Origin: Deltaproteobacteria bacterium
Lineage (GTDB): Bacteria > Desulfobacterota > Binatia > UBA1149 > JAJCZL01
Reading direction: 5' to 3'
Length of the DNA: 64,000 bases
NCBI GenBank assembly: GCA_029262415.1
Contig: JAJCZL010000013.1
Location: 41,427 to 105,426, forward strand
Shown: one piece after another, positions 25,585 through 34,483 of the stretch
Layout of the letters: each line of letters starts with the position of its first letter
How positions within the stretch are numbered: position 1 is the first letter of the stretch
Made by a program: the position numbers and the translations under genes
Notes under the pieces: model-generated
Database searches by the model: none
What the model was told of the DNA's origin: nothing
The model's input: the letters and a program-made list of their open reading frames with translations, nothing else

Positions 25585-26495
25585 GAGGGATTGCGGCAGT
25601 CGCTGCGGCGGCAGCGGTTGGTTGCGGGGTATTCTCCGGCGCTGGAGTCCCGCCGAGTGTGGATGCCGCCGACACCGTGGCGCACGGCTCTGGTAGGAAA
25701 CCACTGCCGCGGCCCTACGAGATGCGTGTTGCGCCGCAGACCGTTCATCCCGGCGACATCTTCACGCTGACCTGGGAGGTCAGCGCCGGCGCCGATACCG
25801 GCGAGGTCGAGCTCGACGGTCGCCGTTTTCCCATAATCCGCGACCAGGGTGTCTACACCTCGGTGGTAGGTTTGGACATGGACGCGACGCCGGGACCCAC
25901 CCAGCTCGCGTTTCGTATCGGCCAGTTCACCGGTAGCCGCGATATCGTCGCGACCGCGAGAGAATTCGGCAGCGAGTCGTTAACGGTCAAGCCGAGCTAT
26001 ACCGACCTGGCGAAGGAAACCCTCGAACGCGTCGAGCTTGAATCGGTACGGATGAAAAAGCTCTGGGCAACCATCACGCTCGAGAAGCTGTGGCGTGAGG
26101 CGTTCCTTAAACCGACCTCCGGTGCACTCGGTTCGCCCTTTGGTCTGCGCCGCATCTTTAACGGCGAGCCGCGCGATCCCCATAGCGGGCTCGATATCAA
26201 GTCGCCGCCGGGTACGCCGATCAAGGCCTCCAACCGTGGACGTGCGGTGTTGGCGGGCAACTTGTTCTTCACCGGTAACACCGTGGTCATCGATCACGGA
26301 CTCGGGTTGTACACCTTGTATGCCCACCTCTCGCGTATCGATGCGGAGGAGGGCGCAATGGTCGAGCGCGGCGACGTCGTCGGCCTGGTCGGTGCAACCG
26401 GTCGCGTAACCGGCCCGCATCTTCACTGGGGGGTGAAGCTGGCCGGAACCCGCGTCGATCCCACCACATTGCCGGGACTGAATCTTGCGCGCTGA
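25581..26495 (+). CDS. M23-family (LytM) metallopeptidase with intact zinc site
   Basis: Exported protein of 304 aa: signal peptide, a beta-rich N-terminal domain (residues 45-140), and a C-terminal LytM domain. The zinc ligands are complete, with HSGLD and HLHWG, in contrast to the EnvC-like protein upstream. It should cut peptidoglycan cross-links. The GTG start overlaps xseA by four bases. Confidence 0.9.
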   Translation: MRGIAAVAAAAAVGCGVFSGAGVPPSVDAADTVAHGSGRKPLPRPYEMRVAPQTVHPGDIFTLTWEVSAGADTGEVELDGRRFPIIRDQGVYTSVVGLDMDATPGPTQLAFRIGQFTGSRDIVATAREFGSESLTVKPSYTDLAKETLERVELESVRMKKLWATITLEKLWREAFLKPTSGALGSPFGLRRIFNGEPRDPHSGLDIKSPPGTPIKASNRGRAVLAGNLFFTGNTVVIDHGLGLYTLYAHLSRIDAEEGAMVERGDVVGLVGATGRVTGPHLHWGVKLAGTRVDPTTLPGLNLAR

Positions 26496-27150
26496 TCGTG
26501 CGGCCGGCCGTAGAATTGAGGCATTGTTCGACGTTGGCGCACCGTTTCACAGCGTGGTGCTTGCGGGCGGTCGTTCGCGCCGTTTCGGCAGTGACAAGCG
26601 TCGCGTCGTTGTCTCGGGCACGACTCTTCTAAGCGGCGCAGTTGCGAAGCTACGCGAGGTTACCCCGGGCACGGTGTTTGGGGTGTGCGCGACACTTGGG
26701 GGTGGTTTCGCGCCCGCCGGTACCGACGACGGTGACTTGCGACGTCCGGGCTCGGTGGTCTGGCTTGCCGACGACCCCAAAGGCTGCGGCCCGGTCGGCG
26801 GCATCCTTGCGGCGTTCTCGCGCTGCCGATCGGGGTTGCTGGTGTTGGCCTGCGACGTCCCGGTGATTGCCCCCTCGACGCTGCGGGCCATGGCTGCAAT
26901 CGGCATTCGCCGTAACCGCGCCGTGGCGCGCCTGACCAAGCGTGGCTGGGAGCCACTGGTCGCGTTTTACCCTGCGTGGATGGCGCGAGAGTTCCGCGCG
27001 GCATATCGTAGCGGTATCCGCGCGCCGCACGTGGTGTTGGAACGGTGCGGTGCGATCCGCTACGAGGGAGCTGCAGCGCGCGAGTTCGCGAACGTGAACC
27101 GGACCGGCGACATCCCCGATGGCGGCACACCGAGACCGCGGATACGGTGA
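26485..27150 (+). CDS. MobA-like molybdenum cofactor guanylyltransferase / NTP transferase
   Basis: Protein of 221 aa with the nucleotidyltransferase signature VLAGGRSRRFGSDKR, the middle motif DPKGCGPVGGILAAF and LACDVP. This is the MobA type that attaches GMP to molybdopterin. The C-terminal EPLVAFYPAW is consistent. It starts at a TTG overlapping the M23 gene. No other cofactor-synthesis gene is near, although a MoaB/CinA-fold gene lies 3.5 kb downstream. Confidence 0.85.
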   Translation: MRADRAAGRRIEALFDVGAPFHSVVLAGGRSRRFGSDKRRVVVSGTTLLSGAVAKLREVTPGTVFGVCATLGGGFAPAGTDDGDLRRPGSVVWLADDPKGCGPVGGILAAFSRCRSGLLVLACDVPVIAPSTLRAMAAIGIRRNRAVARLTKRGWEPLVAFYPAWMAREFRAAYRSGIRAPHVVLERCGAIRYEGAAAREFANVNRTGDIPDGGTPRPRIR

Positions 27151-27188
27151 ACAACGGATGTTCGCAACCGAGCCTTAGTGGATTGAAA

Positions 27189-27446
27189 ATGGCAACCAAG
27201 AAGACCACGAAACCAAAACCGCAAGAGCAAAAACCGTTCGAAGAAGTTCTCGCCGAACTCGAGGACGTCGTCGATAAACTCGAAGAGGGCGATGTGCCTT
27301 TGGAGGAATCGCTGTCTGCCTTCGAACTGGGCGTGAGCCTCGCAAAAAGCCTGCAGGGGCGTTTGGACACAGTGCAGGAGAAGATCGAAGAGTTGACGCG
27401 CGGCGAGCGCGGCGAGCCGGTCTCCAAGCCACTCAGGCGCGACTGA
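27189..27446 (+). CDS. xseB: Exodeoxyribonuclease VII small subunit
   Basis: Small protein of 85 aa with the XseB core PFEEVLAELEDVVDKLEEGDVPLEESLSAFE. Several XseB subunits assemble on one XseA. The ATG at 27189 matches the family; the frame is open further upstream but that part overlaps the MobA-like gene. ispA begins seven bases downstream, a common xseB-ispA arrangement. Confidence 0.94.
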   Translation: MATKKTTKPKPQEQKPFEEVLAELEDVVDKLEEGDVPLEESLSAFELGVSLAKSLQGRLDTVQEKIEELTRGERGEPVSKPLRRD

Positions 27447-27453
27447 AAAGGCG

Positions 27454-28446
27454 ATGGTCACCGATGCGAAAGCGCAGGCTTTGCTCGAGCGTCTCGCCGA
27501 GCGCGTCGATGCGGCGATCGCGCGGGCGTGTCCCGCGCCGGTCGGCGACGCGAGCAGCGTGGCCGACTCCGCCGACACCGTTGTCCCAGGTCGTGAGAGT
27601 TTTGGCGAACCGCTGCTGATCGAAGCGATGCGCTACAGCCTGCTCACTCCCGGTAAGCGTATTCGGCCGTTGCTGTTCCTTGCCGCTGTCGAGTGCATCG
27701 GCAATCGCAGCGGCGCCGATGAAGGCGCTGCGGCCGATTTCGCCGCCGCGATCGAGATGATCCACGCCTACTCGTTGATTCACGATGACCTTCCGGCGAT
27801 GGACGACGACGACCTGCGACGTGGACGCCCGACCAGCCACAAGGTCTACGGTGAAGGGATGGCCATTTTGGCAGGCGACGGTTTGTTGACCGGAGCCTTC
27901 GAGCGGATGTGTAAACCGGTCTGTGACCTTAGCGTGCAACTCGACGTCGTTCGTGAGGTAGCGGCAGCGGCAGGCCCCCTAGGTATGGTCGGCGGGCAGG
28001 CGGCTGACATCCAGGCCGAAGGCGTAACCCCCGACGAAGCTACAGTTCGGTCTATCCACGGTCGCAAGACCGGTAGCTTGATCGCGTGCTCGGCACGCGC
28101 GGGTGCTCGTATCGCCGGTGCCAACAGCGAAGAGCTGGCTGCGCTGGACGTCTTCGGTGCTCGCTTCGGCCTCGCGTTTCAGATTGCCGACGATATCAAG
28201 GATGAGGTGTTGCCGACCTCGGAGACCGGCAAAACAGCTGGTGGTGACGCTGCGGCAATGAAGATGACCTTCCCGCGCGTTCATGGAATCGAGGGCGCGC
28301 GTGAGCTGTGTCGCGCTGAGCTTGCAGCGGCGCAGCGGGCGCTTGCCCCGTTGGGGGCACCGAGCGCAGCGTTAGCACTGCTCGCGAGCGACAGTGTCTT
28401 GCCGGCCCTGTACCCCGAAGCGTGCGGAGACTGGGCGAAACTGTGA
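27454..28446 (+). CDS. ispA: Polyprenyl diphosphate synthase (farnesyl/geranylgeranyl type)
   Basis: Trans-prenyltransferase of 330 aa, slightly longer than IspA because of an N-terminal extension. The first Asp-rich motif is HDDLPAMDDDDLRRGRPT, of the type with a two-residue insertion, and the second is IADDIKDE. GKRIRPLL and KTGSL are conserved. It condenses isopentenyl diphosphate with allylic diphosphates to C15 or C20 products. tlyA follows by GTGA overlap; the dxs gene often found between them is absent. Confidence 0.92.
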   Translation: MVTDAKAQALLERLAERVDAAIARACPAPVGDASSVADSADTVVPGRESFGEPLLIEAMRYSLLTPGKRIRPLLFLAAVECIGNRSGADEGAAADFAAAIEMIHAYSLIHDDLPAMDDDDLRRGRPTSHKVYGEGMAILAGDGLLTGAFERMCKPVCDLSVQLDVVREVAAAAGPLGMVGGQAADIQAEGVTPDEATVRSIHGRKTGSLIACSARAGARIAGANSEELAALDVFGARFGLAFQIADDIKDEVLPTSETGKTAGGDAAAMKMTFPRVHGIEGARELCRAELAAAQRALAPLGAPSAALALLASDSVLPALYPEACGDWAKL

Positions 28447-29171
28447 CGCGTAAGCGTGCAGACGAAGCACTTGTTGAAGACGGTCAGGCTGCCGATGCGC
28501 GCGATGCAGTGGCGTTAATCTTGGCGGGGCTGGTCCATAGCGACACACGCAGGATTGACAAGCCGGGCGAACTGTTGCGCGAAGGGGAGAGCCTCCGCGT
28601 CAAAGGACGGCCGGCGTTCGTCTCGCGTGGCGGCGTTAAGCTTGCGCACGCGCTCGACGTGTTCGGTCTCGATCCAAAGGGCGCCGTGGTCCTTGACGCA
28701 GGTGCATCGACCGGTGGTTTCAGCGATTGCGTCCTGCGGCGCGGTGCACGCAAAGTCTACGCCGTCGATGTCGGTTACGGCCAACTCGCATGGAGCGTTC
28801 GTAACGATCCACGGGTCGCCGTTATGGAGCGCACCAACGTCCGCTCGCTTGTCCCGACCGACCTCAACCCACCACCGGACCTGGTTGTGGCCGACATCTC
28901 TTTCGGGTCGTTGCGGACGATACTCCCCGTGCTTAGTGGCTTGGCTGGGCCGGGTGCCGTGCTGGTGGTGTTGGTCAAGCCCCAGTTCGAACTGGCCGCC
29001 GGCCGGGTTCGTGGGGGCGTGGTCACCGATCGTGCGGCGCATGAGGAGGCTGTGGCCGGGGTTGAGGTTGCCGCCGGGGAGGCGGGTTTGCGCGTGATGG
29101 CGCGTACTGATTCGCCGATTTCCGGGGCCGACGGCAACCGCGAGATATTTCTCCATTTGGATCGGCTTTGA
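28443..29171 (+). CDS. tlyA: TlyA-family rRNA (cytidine-2'-O)-methyltransferase
   Basis: Protein of 242 aa with an N-terminal S4 RNA-binding domain (residues 2-60, ending RVKGRPAFVSRGGVKL) and an FtsJ-type Rossmann methyltransferase. Motif I is VLDAGASTGGFSDC, followed by VYAVDVGYGQL, VVADISF and VLVKPQFE. The family 2'-O-methylates rRNA. I choose the GTG at 28443 overlapping the ispA stop; an ATG at 28422 lies inside ispA. Confidence 0.93.
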   Translation: MTRKRADEALVEDGQAADARDAVALILAGLVHSDTRRIDKPGELLREGESLRVKGRPAFVSRGGVKLAHALDVFGLDPKGAVVLDAGASTGGFSDCVLRRGARKVYAVDVGYGQLAWSVRNDPRVAVMERTNVRSLVPTDLNPPPDLVVADISFGSLRTILPVLSGLAGPGAVLVVLVKPQFELAAGRVRGGVVTDRAAHEEAVAGVEVAAGEAGLRVMARTDSPISGADGNREIFLHLDRL

Positions 29172-29196
29172 CTTCCGGGCTGCGGCTCTCTACAAC
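29168..29196 (+). promoter_or_regulatory. Sigma-70-like promoter for rpoZ
   Basis: TTGACT (29168-29173), a 17-base spacer and TACAAC (29191-29196) lie just before rpoZ (start 29219). The -35 overlaps the tlyA stop. Five of six and four of six consensus bases match. Confidence 0.5.
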
Positions 29197-29218
29197 GCGG
29201 TTTGGATAGAGGAATTTA

Positions 29219-29428
29219 ATGGCTCGAATTACCGTAGAAGACTGTCTGGAGAATGTCCCCAACCGCTTTGAGTTGACGATGGGGGCCGTAAAGCGTGCGA
29301 AAATGCTGCTGTCAGGAGCCCGACCGTTGGTCGATTCGGCCAACAAAGAAGTTGTCACCTCGCTTCGCGAGATTGCCGGCGGCTTTGTTAAGGTTTACCG
29401 TCCCGAGGATGGTATTCCGGAAGAGTAA
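29219..29428 (+). CDS. rpoZ: RNA polymerase omega subunit
   Basis: Small protein of 69 aa starting [20 protein letters not shown], which is diagnostic for omega. It promotes assembly of the beta' subunit. It is followed eight bases later by the RpoH-type sigma factor gene, so the two RNA polymerase-associated genes appear co-transcribed; spoT, the common neighbour in proteobacteria, is absent. Confidence 0.95.
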   Translation: MARITVEDCLENVPNRFELTMGAVKRAKMLLSGARPLVDSANKEVVTSLREIAGGFVKVYRPEDGIPEE

Positions 29429-29436
29429 GTTCGCCG

Positions 29437-30549
29437 TTGCCTTCCATGGGCAGGGGCCGCAAGAAGTCTGCTGCGGGTAAATCCGCAGCGAAATCCGCGA
29501 AAAGTTCTGCGCCCAAGGCCGCCGAAGCTGAGGCTTCAACTGCTGACGGCGAGCATATGATTGACGCCGAGATCTTAGATGCCGACGTACTCGGTGTCAC
29601 CGACGGTTTAGAAGACCGTGAAGACGTCATCGATGTGTCGGCTCGCGATGCCCTCGCGGTGCCGAAAGCCGCAGCAGCCGACCACGGACAACTCGTTCCG
29701 CGCGACTCCCTGTCCGCCTATCTGTCGGAAATCAGGCGCTATCCGATACTGACGCGTGAAGAAGAGCACGAGCTTGCCGTTCGCTATCACGAGCACGGCG
29801 ATCAAGACGCCGCCTACAAGCTCATCACGTCGAATCTCCGCTTGGTGGTGATGGTTGCGCGAGAGTACATGCGCGCCTTCCACAATCTGCTCGACCTTGT
29901 CCAAGAAGGGAACATCGGGCTGCTCGAAGCCGTCAAGCAATTCGATCCCTACCGCGGCGTCCGGCTCCCGTCTTACGCGGTGTGGTGGATTCGCGCCTAC
30001 ATCATCCGCTATGTGATGAACAACTTCCGGCTGGTCAAGCTCGGTACAACCCAAGCGCAGCGCCGTTTGTTCTTCAACCTGAAGAAAGAGAAAGCGCGCC
30101 TTGAGGCCGAGGGCTTCGTGCCGACCGCTGCCGAGGTCGCGAAGAACCTTGGTGTCAAGGAAAAAGAAGTGATCGAGATGGAGCAACGCATGGGGCCGTC
30201 CGAGGCCTCGGCCGACTCGAAGCTGACTCCGGATTCCGACACCAGTCTCATCGACATGCTGCCCGCATCCGGTCCCGATACTGAAGATACCTTCGCCGGC
30301 AGCGAGTTCATTTCGCTGATGCGTGAGAAGCTCGAAGAGTTCGGGAAAGGCTTGGAAGGGCGTGAGGCCGAGATCTTCAGCGAACGGCTGATCGCCGAAG
30401 AGCCGCTCACCCTGCAGGAGCTCGGCGAGCGCTACGGCGTCAGCCGCGAACGCGTACGTCAGATCGAAGATGCGATAAAGAAACGCCTGCGCGAGTTCCT
30501 GGTTGAGCAAGTCCACGATCTCGCAGAAGACGAGAGCATCGTCTACTGA
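29437..30549 (+). CDS. rpoH: RNA polymerase sigma factor, RpoH (sigma-32) type
   Basis: Group 3 sigma factor of 370 aa. Region 2 contains NLLDLVQEGNIGLLEAVKQFDP and YAVWWIRAYI; the RpoH-box-like segment QRRLFFNLKKEK follows; region 4 ends with TLQELGERYGVSRERVRQIE. It directs the heat-shock response. The first 80 residues are an unusual Lys/Ala-rich and acidic extension with no sigma homology. The start may be TTG at 29437 or the ATG at 29446; neither has a strong ribosome-binding site. Confidence 0.92.
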   Translation: MPSMGRGRKKSAAGKSAAKSAKSSAPKAAEAEASTADGEHMIDAEILDADVLGVTDGLEDREDVIDVSARDALAVPKAAAADHGQLVPRDSLSAYLSEIRRYPILTREEEHELAVRYHEHGDQDAAYKLITSNLRLVVMVAREYMRAFHNLLDLVQEGNIGLLEAVKQFDPYRGVRLPSYAVWWIRAYIIRYVMNNFRLVKLGTTQAQRRLFFNLKKEKARLEAEGFVPTAAEVAKNLGVKEKEVIEMEQRMGPSEASADSKLTPDSDTSLIDMLPASGPDTEDTFAGSEFISLMREKLEEFGKGLEGREAEIFSERLIAEEPLTLQELGERYGVSRERVRQIEDAIKKRLREFLVEQVHDLAEDESIVY

Positions 30550-30675
30550 CCCTGGCGAAGCCGGCTGACGCGCTGCGCCTATGGGGCGAGTCGTGGGTCG
30601 GTAGCCGCTGTGTCTCTCGGCCTCGAAGCGTCGGCATGGCCCGGCAGGTCGGCGCGTGCTAGCATCTGACCCGAT

Positions 30676-31413
30676 ATGGCCGCGTCCACCACGGCGGCGA
30701 TGGTCGTGATCGGCAACGAGATTCTCTCGGGCAAGGTCGCTGACAGCAATTCGCCTTTTCTCGCCCGCGAGCTCCGTGAACTCGGCGTTCAACTCGAACG
30801 TGTGAACGTGATTCCCGACGAGATCGACGTGATCGGCTCGATCGTTGCCGAGTATTCGGCTGCATATGACTTCGTGTTTACCTCCGGCGGTGTAGGTCCG
30901 ACCCACGACGATCTGACGATCGAAGGCATCGCGCGGGCCTTTGGTGTCGATGTAGTCGAGAACCCCGACCTACGCAGGCTGATCGACGGCTACGCCAAAG
31001 GGCGTCCGTCGCCGTCGATGCTGAGGATGGCGCGGGTGCCGAGCGGAGCCGAGCTCGACGATGTCTCAGGTGCGAGTTTTCCCGTCGTCGTTATGCACAA
31101 TGTATACGTCTTGCCGGGTATCCCCGAGATTTTCGAAGCCAAGATTTCGGGCCTGCGCGAGCGCTTCCGTGCGGATCCGTTTCATTTGCGACAGATCCTG
31201 GTTTCGGAGCCCGAGACGGTGATTGCCGAATATTTGCACGCGACCTTGGCCGCGTTCCCGGAATTGTTGCTCGGGTCCTACCCAAAGCTGTCCAACCCGG
31301 AGTACAAGGTCAGGCTCACACTCGAATCGAAAGACGAGGGCTATGTGGATCGCGCCCTCGACGACTTGGTCGGGCGTATGCCCGAGGGAGCGGTCGTGAA
31401 AGTAGGTCGCTGA
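30676..31413 (+). CDS. CinA N-terminal-domain (MoaB/MogA-fold) protein
   Basis: Protein of 245 aa consisting of the molybdopterin-binding domain found at the N-terminus of CinA: VVIGNEILSGKVADSN, FTSGGVGPTHDDLTIEGIARAFG and a late VYVLPGIPEI. The C-terminal nicotinamide-nucleotide amidase domain of full CinA is missing. The family includes pyrophosphatases of nucleotide cofactors. It lies 126 bases after rpoH. Confidence 0.88.
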   Translation: MAASTTAAMVVIGNEILSGKVADSNSPFLARELRELGVQLERVNVIPDEIDVIGSIVAEYSAAYDFVFTSGGVGPTHDDLTIEGIARAFGVDVVENPDLRRLIDGYAKGRPSPSMLRMARVPSGAELDDVSGASFPVVVMHNVYVLPGIPEIFEAKISGLRERFRADPFHLRQILVSEPETVIAEYLHATLAAFPELLLGSYPKLSNPEYKVRLTLESKDEGYVDRALDDLVGRMPEGAVVKVGR

Positions 31414-31482
31414 ATAGGGAGGCGGGCGGAAACGGGCGCGTGCGCGATCACTAGACCCGCCGGCCGGCGCGAGGAGGTTGAG

Positions 31483-31833
31483 ATGAGGAGGATGCGAGTT
31501 CGATACCAGGCGGCGGTGCTGCTCGTGGCTGTCGCGTTGTGTGTGTTTCCCGTCAGCCAGGCGTACGCGGGCCAGGGGATGCGTGCGGGGCAGGACCTGG
31601 GTGCCGGCGTCACAGCGATTGCCGCCAACGTTGTCTACATCCCTGCCAAGCTGATCTATGCAGGCCTGGGGGCTACGACAGGTGTGCTGGCATTCGTTCT
31701 GACCCTGGGCAGTCGCCAAACCGCCAACGATATCTGGGTGCCTTCACTAGGCGGCGACTACATTCTGACCTCGGAGATGATCTCGGGCCGCCGGAGCTTT
31801 CAGTTCCGTGGGCGTGGCGACCCGGAGTTGTAA
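31483..31833 (+). CDS. Small exported hypothetical protein
   Basis: Protein of 116 aa with a signal peptide ending near QAYAGQ and a second hydrophobic stretch at residues 47-73. No conserved domain is recognised. It has a strong GAGGAGGTTGAG ribosome-binding site. A 6-bp hairpin (CGGGCC/GGCCCG, 31836-31852) follows its stop. Confidence 0.6.
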   Translation: MRRMRVRYQAAVLLVAVALCVFPVSQAYAGQGMRAGQDLGAGVTAIAANVVYIPAKLIYAGLGATTGVLAFVLTLGSRQTANDIWVPSLGGDYILTSEMISGRRSFQFRGRGDPEL

Positions 31834-31905
31834 CCCGGGCCACAGCGGCCCGCATGGCGTGTGCGGTTTGTCTGCATACCCGCGCCGGTCGGGTAAGATG
31901 ATCAG

Positions 31906-33432
31906 ATGGTCGGATTACCAATCCCGCGCGGGGCGACCCGTGTGCGCGCTCTTCGTATTTTCTTGCTTGCGTGGGCGGTATACGCGCTCCACTTCGCGAC
32001 CAACATCGAGCGAGAGCACTACCCCGCCTTCACTCTGGTCGACCATGCGACTTTTCGTACCGACGAGTACCTAGGCTTCCACGACGACATATTCCTCCAT
32101 ACCGATGGTCATGCGGTGGTCGGCAACAACGTAGCGACGTCGCTTTTTGCCGCTGGTCCGCTCTTCGTATTCGACCCCTTCCTCGATGCCATCGAGGCCT
32201 ACAGTCTAAGGCGTCTTGAGGCCGAGAAGGAGAGAGGGAAGCCGGAACCGGAGTACAAGATCTACGAACACCGACCCAACGCACGTGCTTTCTTCAAACT
32301 CGCCCACGACCGCGGACTCGATGTACGTTTCGGCGCGGTGACCGCCGTGACAACCGGGTTCTTCATGGCGCCGATGTCGGCGTTGTGTGTCGCTCTTATG
32401 TTCCTGATGCTGGTCGCACGCGGTGTCGATACCTCGCGCGCGACGGCTTTCGCGCTGTTGTTCGGATTCGCTACGCCGATCTGGTTTAGAACCTCGGCTC
32501 TCAACCATAACTTGGTTGTCATGTACGCCACATTCGGCTCGTTCGTTTGTATGTGGCCTCGGCGTGACAACTTCGCGCCGCTGTCGGTTGGTGTGCGTCT
32601 TGCTGCGGGGTTTCTCGCGGGCTGGGCGTTTGCCTCTGATTACAGTGGGGTGATCCCGCTGCTCTGCCTGTACGGCTATCTCGTCTGCCGCGAGGTCCCG
32701 CGCGCGGGCTGGGTAGGGTCGGTGCGCGAGTCGTTGTGGTTTGTAGCGGGCAGCGTGCCGCCGGTGTTGTTCCTGTGGTATTCGCAGTGGTCGATGTACG
32801 GAAACCCATTCTTTCCGGGCCAGTACTGGATGCCCGAGGTCAGCTACACCGACCGCGGTTGGCGCGGCTTTAGTTTTCCGACCGTCGACTTGTTCTTCTT
32901 GAACCTTTTCGATGAGGAGTATGGGATGTACGCCTTCGGGCCGTTGTTGGCGCTTGGGCTGGTGCCGACCTGGTGGTACGCAGAACATCGGCTGGTTCTG
33001 CCGCGCACCGAGCGCCGGTTCGTTGCCGCGTATGTTCTCGCGTTCATGGTGTTCTGCGCAGCGAACCAGTACTCGCGGATGCAGTTCAATACCGGGTTTC
33101 GCTACTTCATGCCGTTGGTCCCATTGATTTTTCTGCAGCTTAGCGACCATTTGCTACGGCTTCCCAAGGCCGTGCTGGTGGTTCTCGCTGCGGGCGCGTT
33201 GCTCAACTCGTGGGCGATCGCGAGCATTCGTGAGTCGGTGACGTTTTCGTGGCATATGTTTGTCGAGCATGGGCCACAGCTACCGTGGCTTGCCGTGATC
33301 CGCATGACACAACCGGCCGACAGTTTCCTGGGAGGGAACCCGTTGGTGCCGATCGCCGTGATCGGTACGAGCGCGGTGGTGCTGTACGCATTGTGGCGGT
33401 CGAGTGCGCGTTGGGAGGATACTGTCTCGTGA
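31906..33432 (+). CDS. Multi-pass membrane protein, possible GT-C glycosyltransferase
   Basis: Protein of 508 aa with about ten hydrophobic segments. An acidic and aromatic luminal-loop-like region between the first two helices (DHATFRTDEYLGFHDDIF) and later soluble loop YGNPFFPGQYWMPEV resemble the layout of GT-C enzymes that use polyprenyl-linked sugars, but no catalytic motif can be assigned. The next gene, a dolichol-phosphate-mannose-synthase-like GT2, would make such a donor and overlaps it by four bases. Confidence 0.6.
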   Translation: MVGLPIPRGATRVRALRIFLLAWAVYALHFATNIEREHYPAFTLVDHATFRTDEYLGFHDDIFLHTDGHAVVGNNVATSLFAAGPLFVFDPFLDAIEAYSLRRLEAEKERGKPEPEYKIYEHRPNARAFFKLAHDRGLDVRFGAVTAVTTGFFMAPMSALCVALMFLMLVARGVDTSRATAFALLFGFATPIWFRTSALNHNLVVMYATFGSFVCMWPRRDNFAPLSVGVRLAAGFLAGWAFASDYSGVIPLLCLYGYLVCREVPRAGWVGSVRESLWFVAGSVPPVLFLWYSQWSMYGNPFFPGQYWMPEVSYTDRGWRGFSFPTVDLFFLNLFDEEYGMYAFGPLLALGLVPTWWYAEHRLVLPRTERRFVAAYVLAFMVFCAANQYSRMQFNTGFRYFMPLVPLIFLQLSDHLLRLPKAVLVVLAAGALLNSWAIASIRESVTFSWHMFVEHGPQLPWLAVIRMTQPADSFLGGNPLVPIAVIGTSAVVLYALWRSSARWEDTVS

Positions 33433-34481
33433 CGGACAAACTGATATCGCTGGTCGTGCCGGTGTTCAACGAGTTGGAGGTGATCGGTGAGTTCCACCGG
33501 CGCGCGACCGCGGCGCTGCGTGGCCTGCAAGGACTCGGCTACGAGATCATCTATGTCGACGACGGCAGCAAGGACGGGTCGTTTGAGACTCTCTCGAGGT
33601 TCGCCACGGCCGACTCCGCCGTGCGCGTGGTGAAGTTCTCGCGGAACTTCGGCCACCAGGTCGCGATCACCGCTGGGATCGACCACGCCCGCGGCGATTG
33701 CATCGTTGTGATCGATGCCGACTTGCAGGACCCGCCCGAAGTGATTGCGCAACTCGTAGAGGAGTGGCGTGCCGGCTCCGAGGTTGTCTATGCGGTACGC
33801 GGCGAGCGCGAGGGAGAAGGGCCGCTGAAGCTCTTGACCGCAGCGGCCTTCTATCGGCTTCTCAGTCGAATCGTTAAAGTCGAAATCCCGGCCAACGTCG
33901 GGGACTTTCGCCTCATGAGCCGCCGTGCGGCAGATCATTTCCGCGCTTTACGCGAGAAAGATCGTTTTGTGCGCGGGCTGGTCTCGTGGCTCGGGTTTCG
34001 CCAGACCGGAGTCGAGTATCACCGCGACAAGCGCTTCGCGGGTGTGACCAAGTATCCGTACAGCAAGATGGTGCGTTTTGCATTGGACGGTATTACCTCC
34101 TTTTCGACCGTGCCGCTGCGCCTGGCGACTTGGTTGGGGTACCTGGCTGCGCTTGGTGCGTTTCTGTACCTGATGTCGGTGTTCATCCAGAAGCTGGTTG
34201 GTATAACGGTCGAAGGCTGGGCGACGATCATGGTTGCGATGCTCGCGATGGGTGCCGTGCAACTCATCTGTCTTGGGATCTTAGGCGAGTACATCGGAAG
34301 AATTTTCACTGAGATCAAAGCCCGGCCGATGTATATCATCGACAGCGTGACCGAAGACGGTTCGACATATTCCTCAGCGCCCGGTGCCGCGCCGGCGCCG
34401 CCCGCCGGTTTGACTTCTTCGACGCCGACAGTCGCGAGTAGCGAGTCGAGGGCGTCGTCCCAGCAATCGGTGCGCGACTGA
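33429..34481 (+). CDS. GT2 glycosyltransferase, DPM synthase/ArnC-like with C-terminal membrane helices
   Basis: Protein of 350 aa. The GT-A domain has SLVVPVFNELEVI, YVDDGSKDGS, FGHQVAITAG and DADLQDPPE, the signature of polyprenyl-phosphate glycosyltransferases. Two C-terminal transmembrane helices (about residues 230-300) anchor it. The last 45 residues are Ser/Ala/Pro-rich and unstructured. It should transfer a sugar onto polyprenyl phosphate on the cytoplasmic face. The GTG start overlaps the preceding gene. Confidence 0.92.
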   Translation: MTDKLISLVVPVFNELEVIGEFHRRATAALRGLQGLGYEIIYVDDGSKDGSFETLSRFATADSAVRVVKFSRNFGHQVAITAGIDHARGDCIVVIDADLQDPPEVIAQLVEEWRAGSEVVYAVRGEREGEGPLKLLTAAAFYRLLSRIVKVEIPANVGDFRLMSRRAADHFRALREKDRFVRGLVSWLGFRQTGVEYHRDKRFAGVTKYPYSKMVRFALDGITSFSTVPLRLATWLGYLAALGAFLYLMSVFIQKLVGITVEGWATIMVAMLAMGAVQLICLGILGEYIGRIFTEIKARPMYIIDSVTEDGSTYSSAPGAAPAPPAGLTSSTPTVASSESRASSQQSVRD

Positions 34482-34483
34482 CC

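Noticed and set aside
29608..30906. Long minus-strand open frame of 432 codons
   Set aside because: It lies opposite rpoH and shows composition expected of an antisense shadow; it has no recognisable domain.
32206..33150. Minus-strand frame of 314 codons opposite the membrane protein gene
   Set aside because: Arg/His/Gln-rich composition typical of antisense to hydrophobic coding sequence.
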